Source: Anodontia alba
Taxonomy: Eukaryota > Mollusca > Bivalvia > Lucinida > Lucinidae
Direction: 5' to 3'
DNA length: 64,000 nucleotides
NCBI GenBank assembly: GCA_964016985.1
Contig: OZ024821.1
Location: forward strand, 125,700,075 to 125,764,074
Under the pieces are notes generated by a model. The model was not told the DNA's origin, did no database searches, and saw only the letters and a list, made by a program, of their open reading frames with translations. The translations under genes were made by a program, and so were the position numbers. Within the stretch, counting starts at the first letter, position 1, and each line of letters opens with the position of its first letter. This document shows, piece after piece, positions 45,854 through 57,261 of the stretch.

Positions 45854-48686
45854 TTAGCTCACCTGAGCCGAAGGCTCATGGTGAGCTATTGTGATCGCTC
45901 ACCGTCCGTCGTCGTCGTCCTCGTCGTCGTCCGGATGTCCGTCTGTCCACAATCTTTAAACAACATCTCCTCCTAAGCCACTGGTGGGAATTTGACCAAA
46001 CTTCACAGGAATGATCCTTGGTTGGTCCTCTTTCAAAGTTGTTCAAATGGTTCCGGTCCAATGCATATCTAGGTCACAGGAGCTAAAAATAGATTTTTTA
46101 ACTAAAAACTTAAAAAATCTTCTTGTCAGAAACCACTGGACCGATTTCCATATAATTTTGCAGAAATGTTCCTTTGGTGACCCTCTACCAAGATTGTTCA
46201 AGCCATTTGGATTCGTCAAAAAACATGGCCGCCAGGGGGCGGGGCTTATTTTCCCTATATTATCTATATAGAAAACTTTAAAAATCTTCTTGACAGAAAC
46301 CACTGGACCGATTTCAGTATAATTTTGCAGAAATGTTCCTTTGGTGATCCTCTACCAAGATTGTTCAAGCCATTTGGATTCGTCAAAAATCATGGCCGCC
46401 AGGGGGCGGGGCTTATTTTCCCTATATATCTATATAGAAAACTTAAAAAATCTTCTTGTCAGAAACCACTGGACCGATTTCCATATACTTTTGCAGAAAT
46501 GTTCCTTTGGTGATCCTCTACCAAGATTGTTCAAGCCATTTGGATTCGTCAAAAAACATGGCCGCCAGGGGGCGGGACTTATTTTCCCTATATATCTATG
46601 TAGAAAACTTTAAAAGTCTTCTTGTCAGAAACCACTGGACCGATTTCCATATAATTTTGCAGGAATGTTCCTTTGGTGATCCTCTACCAAGATTGTTCAA
46701 GCCATTTAGATTCGTCAAAAAACATGGCCGCCAGGGGGCGGGCCTTATTTTCCCTATATATCTATATAGAAAACTTTAAAAATATTCTTGTCAGAAACCA
46801 CTGTACCGATTTCAATATAATTTTGCAGAACTGTTCCTTTGGTGATTTTCTACTAAGATTGTTCGAGCCATTTGGATTCGTCAAAAAACATGGCCGCCAG
46901 GGAGCGGGGCTTATTTTCCCTATATATCTATATAGAAAACTTAAAAAATCTTCTTGTCTGAAACCACTGGACCGATTTCCATATAATTTTGCAGAAATGT
47001 TCCTTTGGTGACTCTCTACCAAGATTGTTCAAGCCATTTGGATTCGTCAAAAAACATGGCCGCCAGGGGGCGGGGCTTATTTTCCCTATATTATCTATAT
47101 AGAAAACTTTACAAATCTTCTTGTCAGAAACCACTGGACCGATTTCAATATAATTTTGCAGAAATGTTCCTTTGGTGATCCTCTACCAAGATTGTTCAAG
47201 CCATTTGGATTCGTCAAAAAACATGGCCACCAGGGGGCGGGGCTTATTTTCCCTATATATCTATATAGAAAACTTAAAAAATCTTCTTGTCTGAAACCAC
47301 TGGACCGATTTCCATATACTTTTGCAGAAATGTTCCTTTGGTGATCCTCTACCAAGATTGTTGAAGCCAGTTGGATTCGTCAAAAAACATGGCTGCCAGG
47401 GGGCGGGGCTTATTTTCCCTATATACCTATATAGAAAACTTAAAAAATCTTCTTGTCTGAAACCACTGGACCGATTTCCATAAAATTTTGCAGAAATGTT
47501 CCTTTGGTGACTCTCTACCAAGATTGTTCAAGCCATTTGGATTTGTCAAAAAACATGGCCGCCAGGGGGCGGGGCTCATTTTCTCTATATATCTATATAA
47601 AAAACTTAATAATTCTTCTTGTCAGAAACCACTAGACCAATTGCTATATAATTTTGCAGAATTATTCCTTTGTGATTCTGTACCAAGATTGTTCAAGCCA
47701 TTTGGATTGTCAAAAAACATGGCTGCCAGGGGGTGGGGCTTATTTTCCCTATATATCTTTATAGAAAACTTGAAAAATCTTCTTGTCAGAAACCACTGGA
47801 CCAATTTCATTATAACTTGGCAAAAATGTTTCCATGGTGACCCTGTACCAAGATTGTTCAAGTAATTGTGATTCGTCAAAAAACATGGCCGCTAGGGTGC
47901 GTGGCTTATTTTCCCTATGTATCTATATAAAAAACTTTAAAAATTTTCTTTTAAGAAACCGTTGGACCGAGTTCAATGTAACTTGGCAGGAATGTTGCTT
48001 TGGTGACCCTCTATCAAGGTTGTTCAAGCCTTCATGATACATCAAAAAACATGGCCCCCGGGGGGTGGGGCTTATTTTCCATATATATCTGTATAGAAAA
48101 CTTTAAAATTCTTCTTGTCAAATACCTCCTGACTGATTTCAATAATGCTTTAGTAACCCTCTACCAAGAATGTTCAAGCAATCCTGATTTGTCAAAAAAA
48201 CATGGCTGCTAGGGGGTGGGGCTTATTTTCCCTATAGATCTAAATAGAAAACTTTAAAAATCTTCTGGTCAGAAACCACTGAACTGATTTTAATTTAACT
48301 TGGCAGGAATGTTCCTTTGGTTACCCTCTGCCAAGTTTCTTCAAACTGTCATGATTCTCCAAAAAAAAAAAAATGTCCCATAGGGGGTTGGGCTTTATAG
48401 TGATATAAAACACTTTAAAAATCTTTTAGTCAGAAACCACTGGACCAATTTCAAAATAACTTGGCAGAAATGTTCCCTTTCAAGATTAAGTCAAGTCATG
48501 ATGTGTTAAAAAGAAAAAACATGGCCTTATGTGTTGGGGGGGAGGGGGGGTGGGGGCCGAGTGGGGGCAGGGCTGTAAAATTTATACATAAATCTTAGAG
48601 CAGTGAACTTGGCTGAATCTTCAACAGTAAGTATGCAAATCTGTTTGATCAGGTGAGCGATATAGGACCATCATGGTCCTCTTGTT
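45854..48686 (+). mobile_element. Family A array element, copy 3
   Basis: The same 5' hairpin (AGCTCACCTGAGCC-gaa-GGCTCATGGTGAGCT) and CGTCGTCGTCC run as the other A copies, about fifteen 166 bp monomers, and the 3' end ATCAGGTGAGCG, AGGACCA-tca-TGGTCCT, CTCTTGTT. The variant 3' monomers and the flanking GGGGGAGGGGGGG tract match copy 2 in order. It is inserted in the TTAA element, upstream of or in the retrotransposon LTR. Confidence 0.88.
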
Positions 48687-49466
48687 CTGTTTTATACTAT
48701 CTTTTGATTGATTATATAAGAGTCTAGGTCAGTCGTGCTCTGTCTAAACTCTGATATAAAATAATAAATAAGAAGAAAATCTTATATTTAGGCATAGATA
48801 TAATTAGATATGTTCTTTACTTTGCCTGTTTTATTTTTTCTTCTGGATCATTTAAGACTACGATAGCAATTGTTATATAACAGGGTGTTCAATTGTTTTA
48901 AACAACATGTTTACTATGTTTCCATAAATAGCTTTATTTACAATGTTTCCAAAAATAACTTTCTGGAATGTTCAACATGTTTACAATAACATGATGTTTA
49001 CGTCCTTGATTCTGGACTGAGTTCTTTTTGGAATGTCATGGAAGATTTAGAAGTTTCTTGATTGGAACTGGAAAATAAGAGATGCTTGTAGAAAATTCTT
49101 TTTCTAGAACCTTCTTTGATATTATATAAGGAGAACAGATTTTCATCTGGGCATCTTTGTATACTTTCACTGGAAATTATTCTATACTGGATTACTTTAG
49201 TATTTTATTCATTCTGGACTTAAATTCTGAATTCAGGAACATTAAATTGTGGGATCAGAAACTGATATTCAAAGGATTTGTTTTATAAATTCTCATGGAT
49301 TATTTCAGAGGGACTTTGTGACATAAACTTGAAAGGTACTGTCTACTTACATTCTTCTGTTTTGAATCTTGTCTTATTTTTTTTGTGTGAATAAATATTG
49401 TTAATAAGTTAAAGCTTGTTGCTGGTTTCACTTTCATTTCTTTCTCGTTACGCCTGGCTCGTAACA
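48687..49466 (+). repeat. Putative 5' LTR (right part) of Gypsy-like element
   Basis: It has a TATA box (TATATAAG, 49123-49130) and AATAAA (49390-49395), and ends in GTAACA six bases before the primer site. Terminal TAACA fits an LTR pair TGTTA...TAACA. Its left boundary is hidden by the family A insertion. Confidence 0.6.
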
Positions 49467-49471
49467 GAAAT

Positions 49472-49489
49472 TGGGGGCTCGTCCGGGAT
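49472..49489 (+). promoter_or_regulatory. Primer-binding site, tRNA-Pro type
   Basis: TGGGGGCTCGTCCGGGAT is the 18-base complement of the 3' end of tRNA-Pro, the same PBS used by several gammaretroviruses. It lies five bases after the LTR end. Confidence 0.85.
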
Positions 49490-49716
49490 CGAACATTTTC
49501 TTGAGCTAAAACAAGTTTGAGCTTTTTAAAGAAAACAAATAGTGATTTTTAAGGAAAAAAAAATATTTGTTTGCTATAAAACAAGTACTGACTTTTAAAA
49601 AATCTCAGTAAATATAAAAATATTTGTTTCATAAAAAGCAAGTATTGACTTTTGAAAAATATCAATAAATAAACTCTGATTGAAAATCTACTTGATAAAA
49701 CCAGCAAAAAGCAATC

Positions 49717-50652
49717 ATGTCATTTGACCTTCAAGCTTTTATCACTGCGCCTTCGCAGGAGCTGTTAGATTTGGCCAAAAAGTCTGATTTGTTGGATATT
49801 GCTGCTCACTATGAATTGACTACCGTCAACAAGTCCATGTTAAAACAGGAAATAAAAAATATTTTGGTTCAATTTTTGGTTGATAAGGAAATTCTTGATT
49901 CTTCTGCTTTGTCTCTTGTTCTCGTAACTCAGACAGGTTTGCATATACGAGAGCTTGAAATTCAGAAGCAAATTGAGTTAGAAAAATTAAGATTAGAACA
50001 AGAAAGACAAATGCAGAAGGAAAGAATGGAAATGGAAGAAAGAGTGCAGAAAGAAAGAATGGAAATGGAAGAGAGGGAGAAAGAAAAAGAAAGACAAATG
50101 CAGATAGAAAGGGAAAAATTAAAATTTGATACAGAATTAAGAATGAAAGAATTAGAAATGCAAAATATGACGGTAAAACGGCAACCTTTAGACTCTGGCG
50201 TTCATTTTGACATTACCAAACACATCAGATTAGTTCCCCCTTTTCAAGAAAAAAAGGTTGACAAATATTTTCTTCATTTTGAAAAAGTAGCAGAAAATTT
50301 AAAATGGCCAAAGGAGCATTGGACCTTGCTTTTGCAAAGTGTTATAATTGGGAAGGCTCGAGAAATTTATACTCAGCTGACTGTCCAGCAGAGCTCCAGT
50401 TATGATACTGTAAAGGAATTAATTCTTAAGGCTTATGAGTTGGTCCCTGAGGCTTACAGGCAAAAATTTAGGAACTGTAAGAAAGAAAATGAGCAGACCC
50501 ATGTAGAATTTGCTAGAACTAAAGAACAGCTATTTGATAGGTGGTGTTCTTCAAAGAAAATTGGCTCCGATCATGAAAAACTTAGGCAGCTCATGCTTGT
50601 AGAGGAGTTCAAAAGGTGCATAAATTCAGACATTAAGTCCTTTTTTAGATGA
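49717..50652 (+). CDS. Gypsy-like Gag, N-terminal and SCAN-like capsid part
   Basis: The 311-codon frame starts with MSFDLQAFITAPSQELLDLA. Residues of about 85-155 form a highly charged Glu/Arg/Met coiled coil. The part from about residue 165 has HWTLLLQSVIIGKAREIY and VPEAYRQKFRNCKK, then EFARTKEQLFDRWC. These match the core of the SCAN domain, which is known to derive from Gag of Gmr1-type Gypsy elements. The frame ends in a T6 run (50640-50645), where one extra base breaks it; the rest of Gag follows in another frame from about 50650. Confidence 0.85.
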   Translation: MSFDLQAFITAPSQELLDLAKKSDLLDIAAHYELTTVNKSMLKQEIKNILVQFLVDKEILDSSALSLVLVTQTGLHIRELEIQKQIELEKLRLEQERQMQKERMEMEERVQKERMEMEEREKEKERQMQIEREKLKFDTELRMKELEMQNMTVKRQPLDSGVHFDITKHIRLVPPFQEKKVDKYFLHFEKVAENLKWPKEHWTLLLQSVIIGKAREIYTQLTVQQSSSYDTVKELILKAYELVPEAYRQKFRNCKKENEQTHVEFARTKEQLFDRWCSSKKIGSDHEKLRQLMLVEEFKRCINSDIKSFFR

Positions 50653-50668
50653 GAAACAGGTTGAAACT

Positions 50669-51853
50669 TTGGAAGCTGCAGCTCGACTTGCAGATGATTA
50701 TGCTTTAACACATAAAGTTTCCTTTATAAATAAGTCAAATCCCTCTAGAAGACCATTTTTCCCACATTCAGGATCCAAACATAGTCCTAGTAATCCACCT
50801 GGTAGTCATAGCCAAACAATTACTCCCAAACCCAAACCTTCTGGTGAAAATAAAGATCAAAATCCCTTATCTCAACCAATTTGCAATTATTGCAAAAGGA
50901 CAGGTCATATTATATCTGAATGTTTACATTTGAAAAGAAAGAAAGAAAAACAAGAGGGGCTTAAACCTACTGGCCTTACCTCTTTACGGTCAAAACCACA
51001 GTCATGTGTTAAGGAGGAAGATCCTATCCAGACCGAAAGGCCTGAGACTGATTCTGTTATGGAGATTTATGAACCATTCTTATCAGATGGTTTTGTGTCA
51101 CTAAATAGTGACTATGCCCAGTCTACCCCAATTAAAATCTTACGAGATACTGGAGCTTCTCAATCCCTTATTTTAGCAGATACTCTGCCTTTTTCTGAGA
51201 AGACTTCTTCTGGGACAAGTGTCCTTATTCAGGGTGTAGAGTGTGGATTTGTTAATGTTCCTCTTCATAACATTTATTTATCCTCAGACTTGGTAACTGG
51301 TTTAGTGGCTGTTGGTATTCGACCTTCTTTACCTTTTAAAGGTGTTCACTTACTGTTAGGCAATGACTTAGCAGGAGATAAGGTTGTGGTAAATCCACTT
51401 TTGACTACTATACCTTGTCTTGATCAGCCACCTGATCCCATTGAACAGGAAATCCCTGATCTGTACCCATCTTGTGCTGTTACAAGGGCCATGGCAAAGA
51501 AAGCAAAACAGAATGATGGGGAAATTGATTTAACTGATACCTTTTTGGGTCAGTCTTTTACAGACGAGATTATAAATTCTCTTTCACCCAGCCTGTCTGG
51601 CAAGCAGACAGACTTAAGTGACAAGTCAGAGTCCAGTCATTACTCTTCAGTATTAAATGACCAAGGTCAAGGTCATGACTTGGTGTCAAGGTCACAACTT
51701 TGTAAGGAACAGCATAATGATCCTGAAATTTTGCCTTTGCTTGAAAGGGCTTTAGATGAGAAAGAAATAGATCAAGTCCCAGTCTGTTTTTATGTCAAAA
51801 ATGACATTTTAATGAGAAAATGGCGTCCTCCTGATGTCTCAGCAGAAGACTAG
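50669..51853 (+). CDS. Gypsy-like Gag nucleocapsid and protease
   Basis: It continues Gag in a shifted frame. A zinc knuckle, CNYCKRTGHIISEC, lies near residues 72-85. The aspartic protease has ILRDTGASQSLIL (DTG active site, near residue 158) and LLLGNDLAGDKVVV. The last third leads into integrase. The frame ends at a TAG (51851-51853) in the same frame as the integrase ORF, so this is a simple in-frame stop, either decay or a read-through site. Confidence 0.85.
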   Translation: MEAAARLADDYALTHKVSFINKSNPSRRPFFPHSGSKHSPSNPPGSHSQTITPKPKPSGENKDQNPLSQPICNYCKRTGHIISECLHLKRKKEKQEGLKPTGLTSLRSKPQSCVKEEDPIQTERPETDSVMEIYEPFLSDGFVSLNSDYAQSTPIKILRDTGASQSLILADTLPFSEKTSSGTSVLIQGVECGFVNVPLHNIYLSSDLVTGLVAVGIRPSLPFKGVHLLLGNDLAGDKVVVNPLLTTIPCLDQPPDPIEQEIPDLYPSCAVTRAMAKKAKQNDGEIDLTDTFLGQSFTDEIINSLSPSLSGKQTDLSDKSESSHYSSVLNDQGQGHDLVSRSQLCKEQHNDPEILPLLERALDEKEIDQVPVCFYVKNDILMRKWRPPDVSAED

Positions 51854-51874
51854 TGGACTGTTAAGCACCAAATA

Positions 51875-53416
51875 GTGGTTCCAAGGGTTTATCGCCCTGA
51901 AATTTTGAACTTGGCCCATGAGACTCCCATGTCAGGTCATTTAGGTGTAAACAAGACCTATCACAAAATTCTTAACCATTTTTACTGGCCAGGGTTAAAA
52001 TCTGACGTTTCTCAATTTTGTAAATCTTGCCATACTTGTCAGATGGTAGGAAAACCCAACCAGACAATACCAAAAGCTCATTTACAGCCCATACCTGCTT
52101 TTGATGAACCTTTTAGCAGAATAATTATTGACTGTGTTGGTCCCTTGCCCAAAACAAAGTCAGGTAATGAATATCTTCTCACTATAATGTGTGCTTCTAC
52201 ACGTTTCCCAGAAGCCATTCCACTTTGGAATATTAAAACAAAGAATATTGTTAAGGCTTTGGTAAAGTTTTTCACATTTATAGGCCTTCCAAAGTCTGTT
52301 CAGTCGGATCAGGGCTCAAATTTCATGTCAGGAATTTTTCAACAGGTCATGCATGAGTTGGGAATTACTCAATTTAAATCATCACCTTACCATCCTGAAA
52401 GTCAAGGTGCCCTTGAAAGATTTCATCAGACACTGAAAAATATGATCAGGTCATACTGCTTTGACACTGAAAAAGATTGGGATGAAGGCATTCATTTGTT
52501 GTTGTTTGCCGTTAGAGAATCTGTTCAGGAATCTCTTGGTTTCAGCCCATTTGAGCTGGTATTTGGCCACACTGTGCGTGGACCTTTGAAACTTTTGAAA
52601 GAGAAATTTCTCTCAAATGATGACAGTTCTCTGAACTTACTTCAGTATGTATCAGATTTTAAAGACAGACTGTCTAAAGCTTGTGAGGCTGCTCGGACCA
52701 ATCTTAAGTCAGCACAAAGGAAAATGAAACGTTGGTATGATGAAAATGCAAAAGAAAGAAAATTCATGCCTGGAGATAGGGTACTTGCTCTTTTGCCTAT
52801 TCCTGGCAAACCTTTGCAAGCCAGATATTACGGCCCTTACACTGTAGATAAACAGATTAGTGATGTAAATTACATTGTTAACACTCCTGGGAGACGCAAA
52901 CAAAAACAGTTATGTCATGTTAACATGCTTAAACAATACATAGATAGGGATAGCTCTTCTGTTACACCAATTAGTGTTGTTAGTTCAGTCCCTCAGGAAC
53001 AAAGTGAAATGAACTCTGAAGACATGAACTTCATCAAATCTGATCCTGCTTCATCAAAACTTCAGAATTCTGACATTCTAAAGGATCTCGACCAGAAACT
53101 TTCACACCTAGATCCAGTCCAAAGAAAAGAACTGAAACAGTTAATTTATCAATATGAACACTTATTTCCGGACATTCCTACAAGGACTGACAAAATTTAT
53201 CATGATGTGAATGTTGAGGACTCACAACCTGTCAAACAACATCCATATAGAATGAGCCCAACAAAACAAAAATATCTTAAGGAGGAAATTCAGTATTTGC
53301 TGGACAACGATTTCATTGAACCAAGTCAAAGTGAATGGAGTTCACCTTGCATTCTTGTGCCAAAACCTGATGGAACATATCGGATGTGCACCGATTACAG
53401 GAAGGTCAATAATTGA
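51875..53416 (+). CDS. Gypsy-like integrase followed by RT N-terminus
   Basis: Zinc-binding H15, H22, C52, C55 come first, then the rve core with D86 (IIDCVGPLP), D145 (QSDQGSNF) and E181 (ESQGALERFH). The last two are 35 residues apart (DD35E). A GPY module (ARYYGPYTV) and no chromodomain follow. After a linker the reverse transcriptase begins: LLDNDFIEPSQSEWSSPCIL and RMCTDYRKVN. Integrase precedes RT, the reverse of normal Gypsy order. The frame breaks right after DYRKVN. Confidence 0.92.
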   Translation: MVPRVYRPEILNLAHETPMSGHLGVNKTYHKILNHFYWPGLKSDVSQFCKSCHTCQMVGKPNQTIPKAHLQPIPAFDEPFSRIIIDCVGPLPKTKSGNEYLLTIMCASTRFPEAIPLWNIKTKNIVKALVKFFTFIGLPKSVQSDQGSNFMSGIFQQVMHELGITQFKSSPYHPESQGALERFHQTLKNMIRSYCFDTEKDWDEGIHLLLFAVRESVQESLGFSPFELVFGHTVRGPLKLLKEKFLSNDDSSLNLLQYVSDFKDRLSKACEAARTNLKSAQRKMKRWYDENAKERKFMPGDRVLALLPIPGKPLQARYYGPYTVDKQISDVNYIVNTPGRRKQKQLCHVNMLKQYIDRDSSSVTPISVVSSVPQEQSEMNSEDMNFIKSDPASSKLQNSDILKDLDQKLSHLDPVQRKELKQLIYQYEHLFPDIPTRTDKIYHDVNVEDSQPVKQHPYRMSPTKQKYLKEEIQYLLDNDFIEPSQSEWSSPCILVPKPDGTYRMCTDYRKVNN

Positions 53417-54018
53417 GTAAAACAGACACTTTTCCCATACCAAGAATGGATGACTGTATTGACAAAGTTGGAAATTCAAAATATATAACTAAATTTGATC
53501 TTCTGAAAGGATTTTGGCAAATTCCTCTCACAGAAAGAGCCAAAGAGATCTCAGCATTTGTTACTCCTGATGGATTATATCACTATAAAGTAATGCCTTT
53601 CGGAATGAAAAACTCTCCAGCAACATTTCAACGCTTAATCAACACCATAATAGCTGGAATCGAGCATTGCGATGCTTACATCGATGATGCCATCATATAC
53701 AGTGATGAATGGAATCACCATCTTGGAACTATCAAAGCATTCTTTGATAAACTAAGTGAAGCAAAATTGACAATAAACCTTGCTAAAAGTGAATTCTGTC
53801 ATGCAACTTTAACATTTCTAGGACATGTTGTGGGTCATGGTCAGGTTAAACCTATAGAGGCTAAAGTTGAAGCTATTTCAAATTTTCCGGTGCCCACAGG
53901 CAAAAGACAACTGATGAGGTTTCTTGGTATGGCCGGTTATTACAGAAAATTCTGTAATAATTTTTCTGTCATTGCTGAGCCACTGACTAATTTACTTAGT
54001 AAAAAAAATGAGGTTTAA
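53413..54018 (+). CDS. Gypsy-like reverse transcriptase, catalytic core
   Basis: It continues RT after a one-base shift near 53410. FDL (D29) and MPFGMKNSP (61-69) precede the YIDD box (89-92, with Ile in place of the commoner Val/Leu). LTFLGHVV and FLGMAGYYRKF (thumb) follow. It ends at an A8 run (54001-54008), where a further one-base shift leads to RNase H. The catalytic residues are intact; the gene is broken by frameshifts. Confidence 0.93.
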   Translation: MSKTDTFPIPRMDDCIDKVGNSKYITKFDLLKGFWQIPLTERAKEISAFVTPDGLYHYKVMPFGMKNSPATFQRLINTIIAGIEHCDAYIDDAIIYSDEWNHHLGTIKAFFDKLSEAKLTINLAKSEFCHATLTFLGHVVGHGQVKPIEAKVEAISNFPVPTGKRQLMRFLGMAGYYRKFCNNFSVIAEPLTNLLSKKNEV

Positions 54019-54448
54019 GTGGACCAGTGATTGTCAGAATGCCTTTGATAAACTGAAAGCCATACTGAGAAGTGAGCCGGTTCTCTTGGCACCGAATTTT
54101 AAAAAAGAATTCAAGTTAGCAGTAGATGCGAGTGATGTTGGTGCAGGTGGTGTATTACTGCAAGAGGATGACAATGGTGTGGATCATCCAGTTTGTTACT
54201 TTTCCAAAAAGTTTAACAAACATCAAAAGAATTATTCTACAGTAGAGAAAGAATGTTTGTCTCTCATTCTTGCTCTTCAACATTTTGAAGTTTATCTGAC
54301 TTCTTCGTCCTCACCTATTGTTGTTTTAGCAGATAATTTTGTCTCAGTAAGAATCTATTACGCCGAAGATTCTTCATCTTGGAATAATAATTTTATTATA
54401 ATTATAATTAGAAATTATTTTGGAAGGTTTAAAACTTTCAATTACTAG
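54008..54448 (+). CDS. Gypsy-like RNase H, C-terminally truncated
   Basis: It starts in the connection (FKWTSDCQNAFDKLK). RNase H motifs are VDASDVGAGGVL (D40) and TVEKECLSL (E82). The third motif, normally TDHNPL, is reduced to LADN near residue 117. After that the sequence turns into AT-rich DNA, so the true homology ends near 54335 and the last 35 residues are spurious. Confidence 0.85.
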   Translation: MRFKWTSDCQNAFDKLKAILRSEPVLLAPNFKKEFKLAVDASDVGAGGVLLQEDDNGVDHPVCYFSKKFNKHQKNYSTVEKECLSLILALQHFEVYLTSSSSPIVVLADNFVSVRIYYAEDSSSWNNNFIIIIIRNYFGRFKTFNY

Positions 54449-57233
54449 ACCCAATTAATCCTCGTTTATTATAGGTCTACTTTATCTTTATTGAGGAATA
54501 GTTTTGCTTCGACTAGCTCTGTATCTCTAATATTTTATTTATAACTAGAGTCCATGTCAATCAAAATTTTCTCGCGCCTTTGATATTGACAATGGATACA
54601 TATTTAGTAAAGGCATTAATTTTTCAGTATGTGACAGATTATTATTGCCTAAATTAGATATTATATACAATACTTTCCTTTTGATTTTTTTTATTGACTT
54701 TGTAACTATTCAGAAACTGCCAAAGTCAATCATTTCCTTCCTCTAAACTTACCGAAGCTCTAGATTATGTTGATATATATTTTTAATATATGCTTAGAGG
54801 TTAATTAACGAGAGTTTACCTCATAATAGCAGATATTATCATATTCATATTAATCAAGGTACGGTCTAGGCTTAGACAATAGGGAAAACATCCTTAATTA
54901 CGAGCCGGTAAAGAATTAAGATACACTTAATTATCTCTTTACCCCTTCTTTATGTTTACATTCGTTAAAGGGATCATAGCAATTCTCGCTAAGAGTTCAA
55001 GTTCAGTTTGCGAATAATGCAAAGATTAATATCTTGATTTCCAGTCCGCATCAATAATGGTCTATATATATATATAGATAATATTTTTTCCGAAACTGGA
55101 TATTTATTTTTTTCCACGCAATAAGTCATTTCAAGACGTTTCGATGATTTTGAAATGCACTGCTTCAATTTATAATATAGAATATGTTTATATAAACTTC
55201 ACAACGTAGTAAGTGCTGCACCTACGTTCCTGGTCAGATCTTACTTTTGTGATACATTTTTGAACATACTGAAAGTTTCTCCGATTATACATTCGGTAAA
55301 TAAACTTTCGAGTAGCATTTATGCTTTTAAACATTCAGATTATTTGATAATAGTTGGAGATAATATATTATACCGATATTTATATATCTATCTTCATTAT
55401 TTATCTTTCTCAACTTACTTTTAAGTTAGATTGACCTTCTCGCTATGTTCCAGGTTTAAATCTAGCTAACATTATGGACCAGTCACTTTTTTATTTCCTA
55501 AACAATATTTTAACAGTTTTCTCAGTATTCAGAGCATAATGACTTCATGAATACTTGGAAATAATTCAATTCTACGCTTGTTAAACTAAGCCTAAAACAA
55601 GCCCTAGTTTTTAGAATGGATATTATCCTTCGATTCAGTTCATGGAGATATATCCATTTAGATCCCATTATCTCTATTTCAATCATACACAATTCTAATG
55701 ACTAAATACTTTTTTCTACGTAAGAATACAGAATATCGAGTCACTGTTGATGCATATTGGATAAAGATTAAACAAGTTTTATCTTAAACCTATATGACGT
55801 TAAATTATTATCTCTTTCATATTTATACATGTTTTTACCCTTCCGTCAGGGATCGTGGTAATAATATTATTTTATTACTCTCTATGGTTTACGTATAGAT
55901 CTCGACAGTATATATTTATATACATATGTATATATATGTATATTTGTATATATATTTTCTTCCTGAATTCATTTGCGAGTACGTAATTTGATATTTCAGG
56001 AATTACCAATTATGCAGACATAGATTTTATTCTATTAATATTCAATTCTAAAAAATTGATTGAATATTTATCTATAAAATTCTGGGCAGTAATTTTGTAG
56101 CGAGTTATATGTTTAATAATTCCTTGCTTAATAAATAGTTACGCTTAACCTTTTATTTATAACAGGAATTTGTTCCGTAGTATAATTTTAATTTAGTATT
56201 CATATATTCCTTACTATTCTTAAATATGCGTATAGAATAGTAATACTATCTCTTAACTTATAAATTAAGTGTTTTAGAGATTATTTATCAGTACTATTGT
56301 ATAATTATTCTTCAGAGATTATCACACTATTACTTTTTCTCTGAGTCCTTCTCTTTTTTATGAACATTTTGATTCGTTATGACAAAGTGGACTTTTTAAC
56401 TTTTCTTGATTTCCATGATTATTTACTCAGGAGTACTTTTCATGGCAATCTTCTGGTATAGAAAGATTCTATCCAGCTTATTAATTATTGCTTAATCTTA
56501 TCAATACGGTAAGATTTAGCCAAACTATGACCGTCTTACAGTTAGCTGCGATCAACCTTATTCTTATCTCTCTTATTGTCTGTCAACTTAAGTTATGATG
56601 TTGACAGTTTCTTCTTTATTATTTTGTCAGGACATCAAACGCTTTTATATGTCTATGACAAAATTAATTATCAATGGTTTAGGTTGTTTTTTCTTCCCAG
56701 CAGTTTTATGCAAACTCTGTATTATTTTATTGCTTGACTAAAAATTCGTAATACAATTAGTCTAGCAATAGTTTTAACCATTATGTTTGTCTATATCTTT
56801 TTCTTCTGATGGATAACTGAGTTATAGTTAAGTTAACTCCATCTACTTTTATTATCTCCCCTTCTTTATTTTGATCAAAGGGGAATAATTATACAACATT
56901 ATGGTTATTTTAAGTCTATGTCTGTTCATAGGAAACTGTCCTATCGCTTCAATTAACTACATAGACTATTACAATTAGATACCTTCACATATCTAGAATT
57001 TTATCCAAAATATCTACATATGTCAGTTATCTATAGGAAACTCCACCGAGTAGACTTTTCCTTATTTATTCAAGACCCTAGATAGACTACTTACAGTGTA
57101 TGGTCTTGGCTTTTTGTTTTACAAATTTTGTTTTGAAAATATTATTTCTATATTCCTAGCTTACTTTGCGATGGAATATTTATGTTACGTCTCAATGACT
57201 CCCTTTTCTTTTTGAAGCCAATTGTTGTTTCCC
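54449..57233. other. 2.8 kb AT-rich non-coding tract
   Basis: Very AT-rich with many stops in all frames. It may be retrotransposon 3' non-coding sequence or TTAA-element DNA joined to the broken RNase H. A TATATATGTATATATGTATAT run lies near 55920-55950. Confidence 0.45.
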
Positions 57234-57261
57234 AAAAAGAAAAAAAGAAAAGGGGAGGGGG
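57234..57261 (+). promoter_or_regulatory. Putative polypurine tract and 3' LTR start
   Basis: An uninterrupted 28-base purine run (AAAAAGAAAAAAAGAAAAGG then GGAGGGGG) ends four bases before TGTTAGG at 57266. This fits a PPT and the TG start of a 3' LTR, complementary to the TAACA end of the 5' LTR. I could not match 57266-57519 to the preserved 5' LTR part, so this stays tentative. Confidence 0.5.

Noticed and set aside
49472..54448. Endogenous gammaretrovirus, because of the tRNA-Pro primer site
   Set aside because: The domain order and sequences are Gypsy/Gmr1-like, Gag is SCAN-like and no envelope gene is present. The primer choice alone is not diagnostic.
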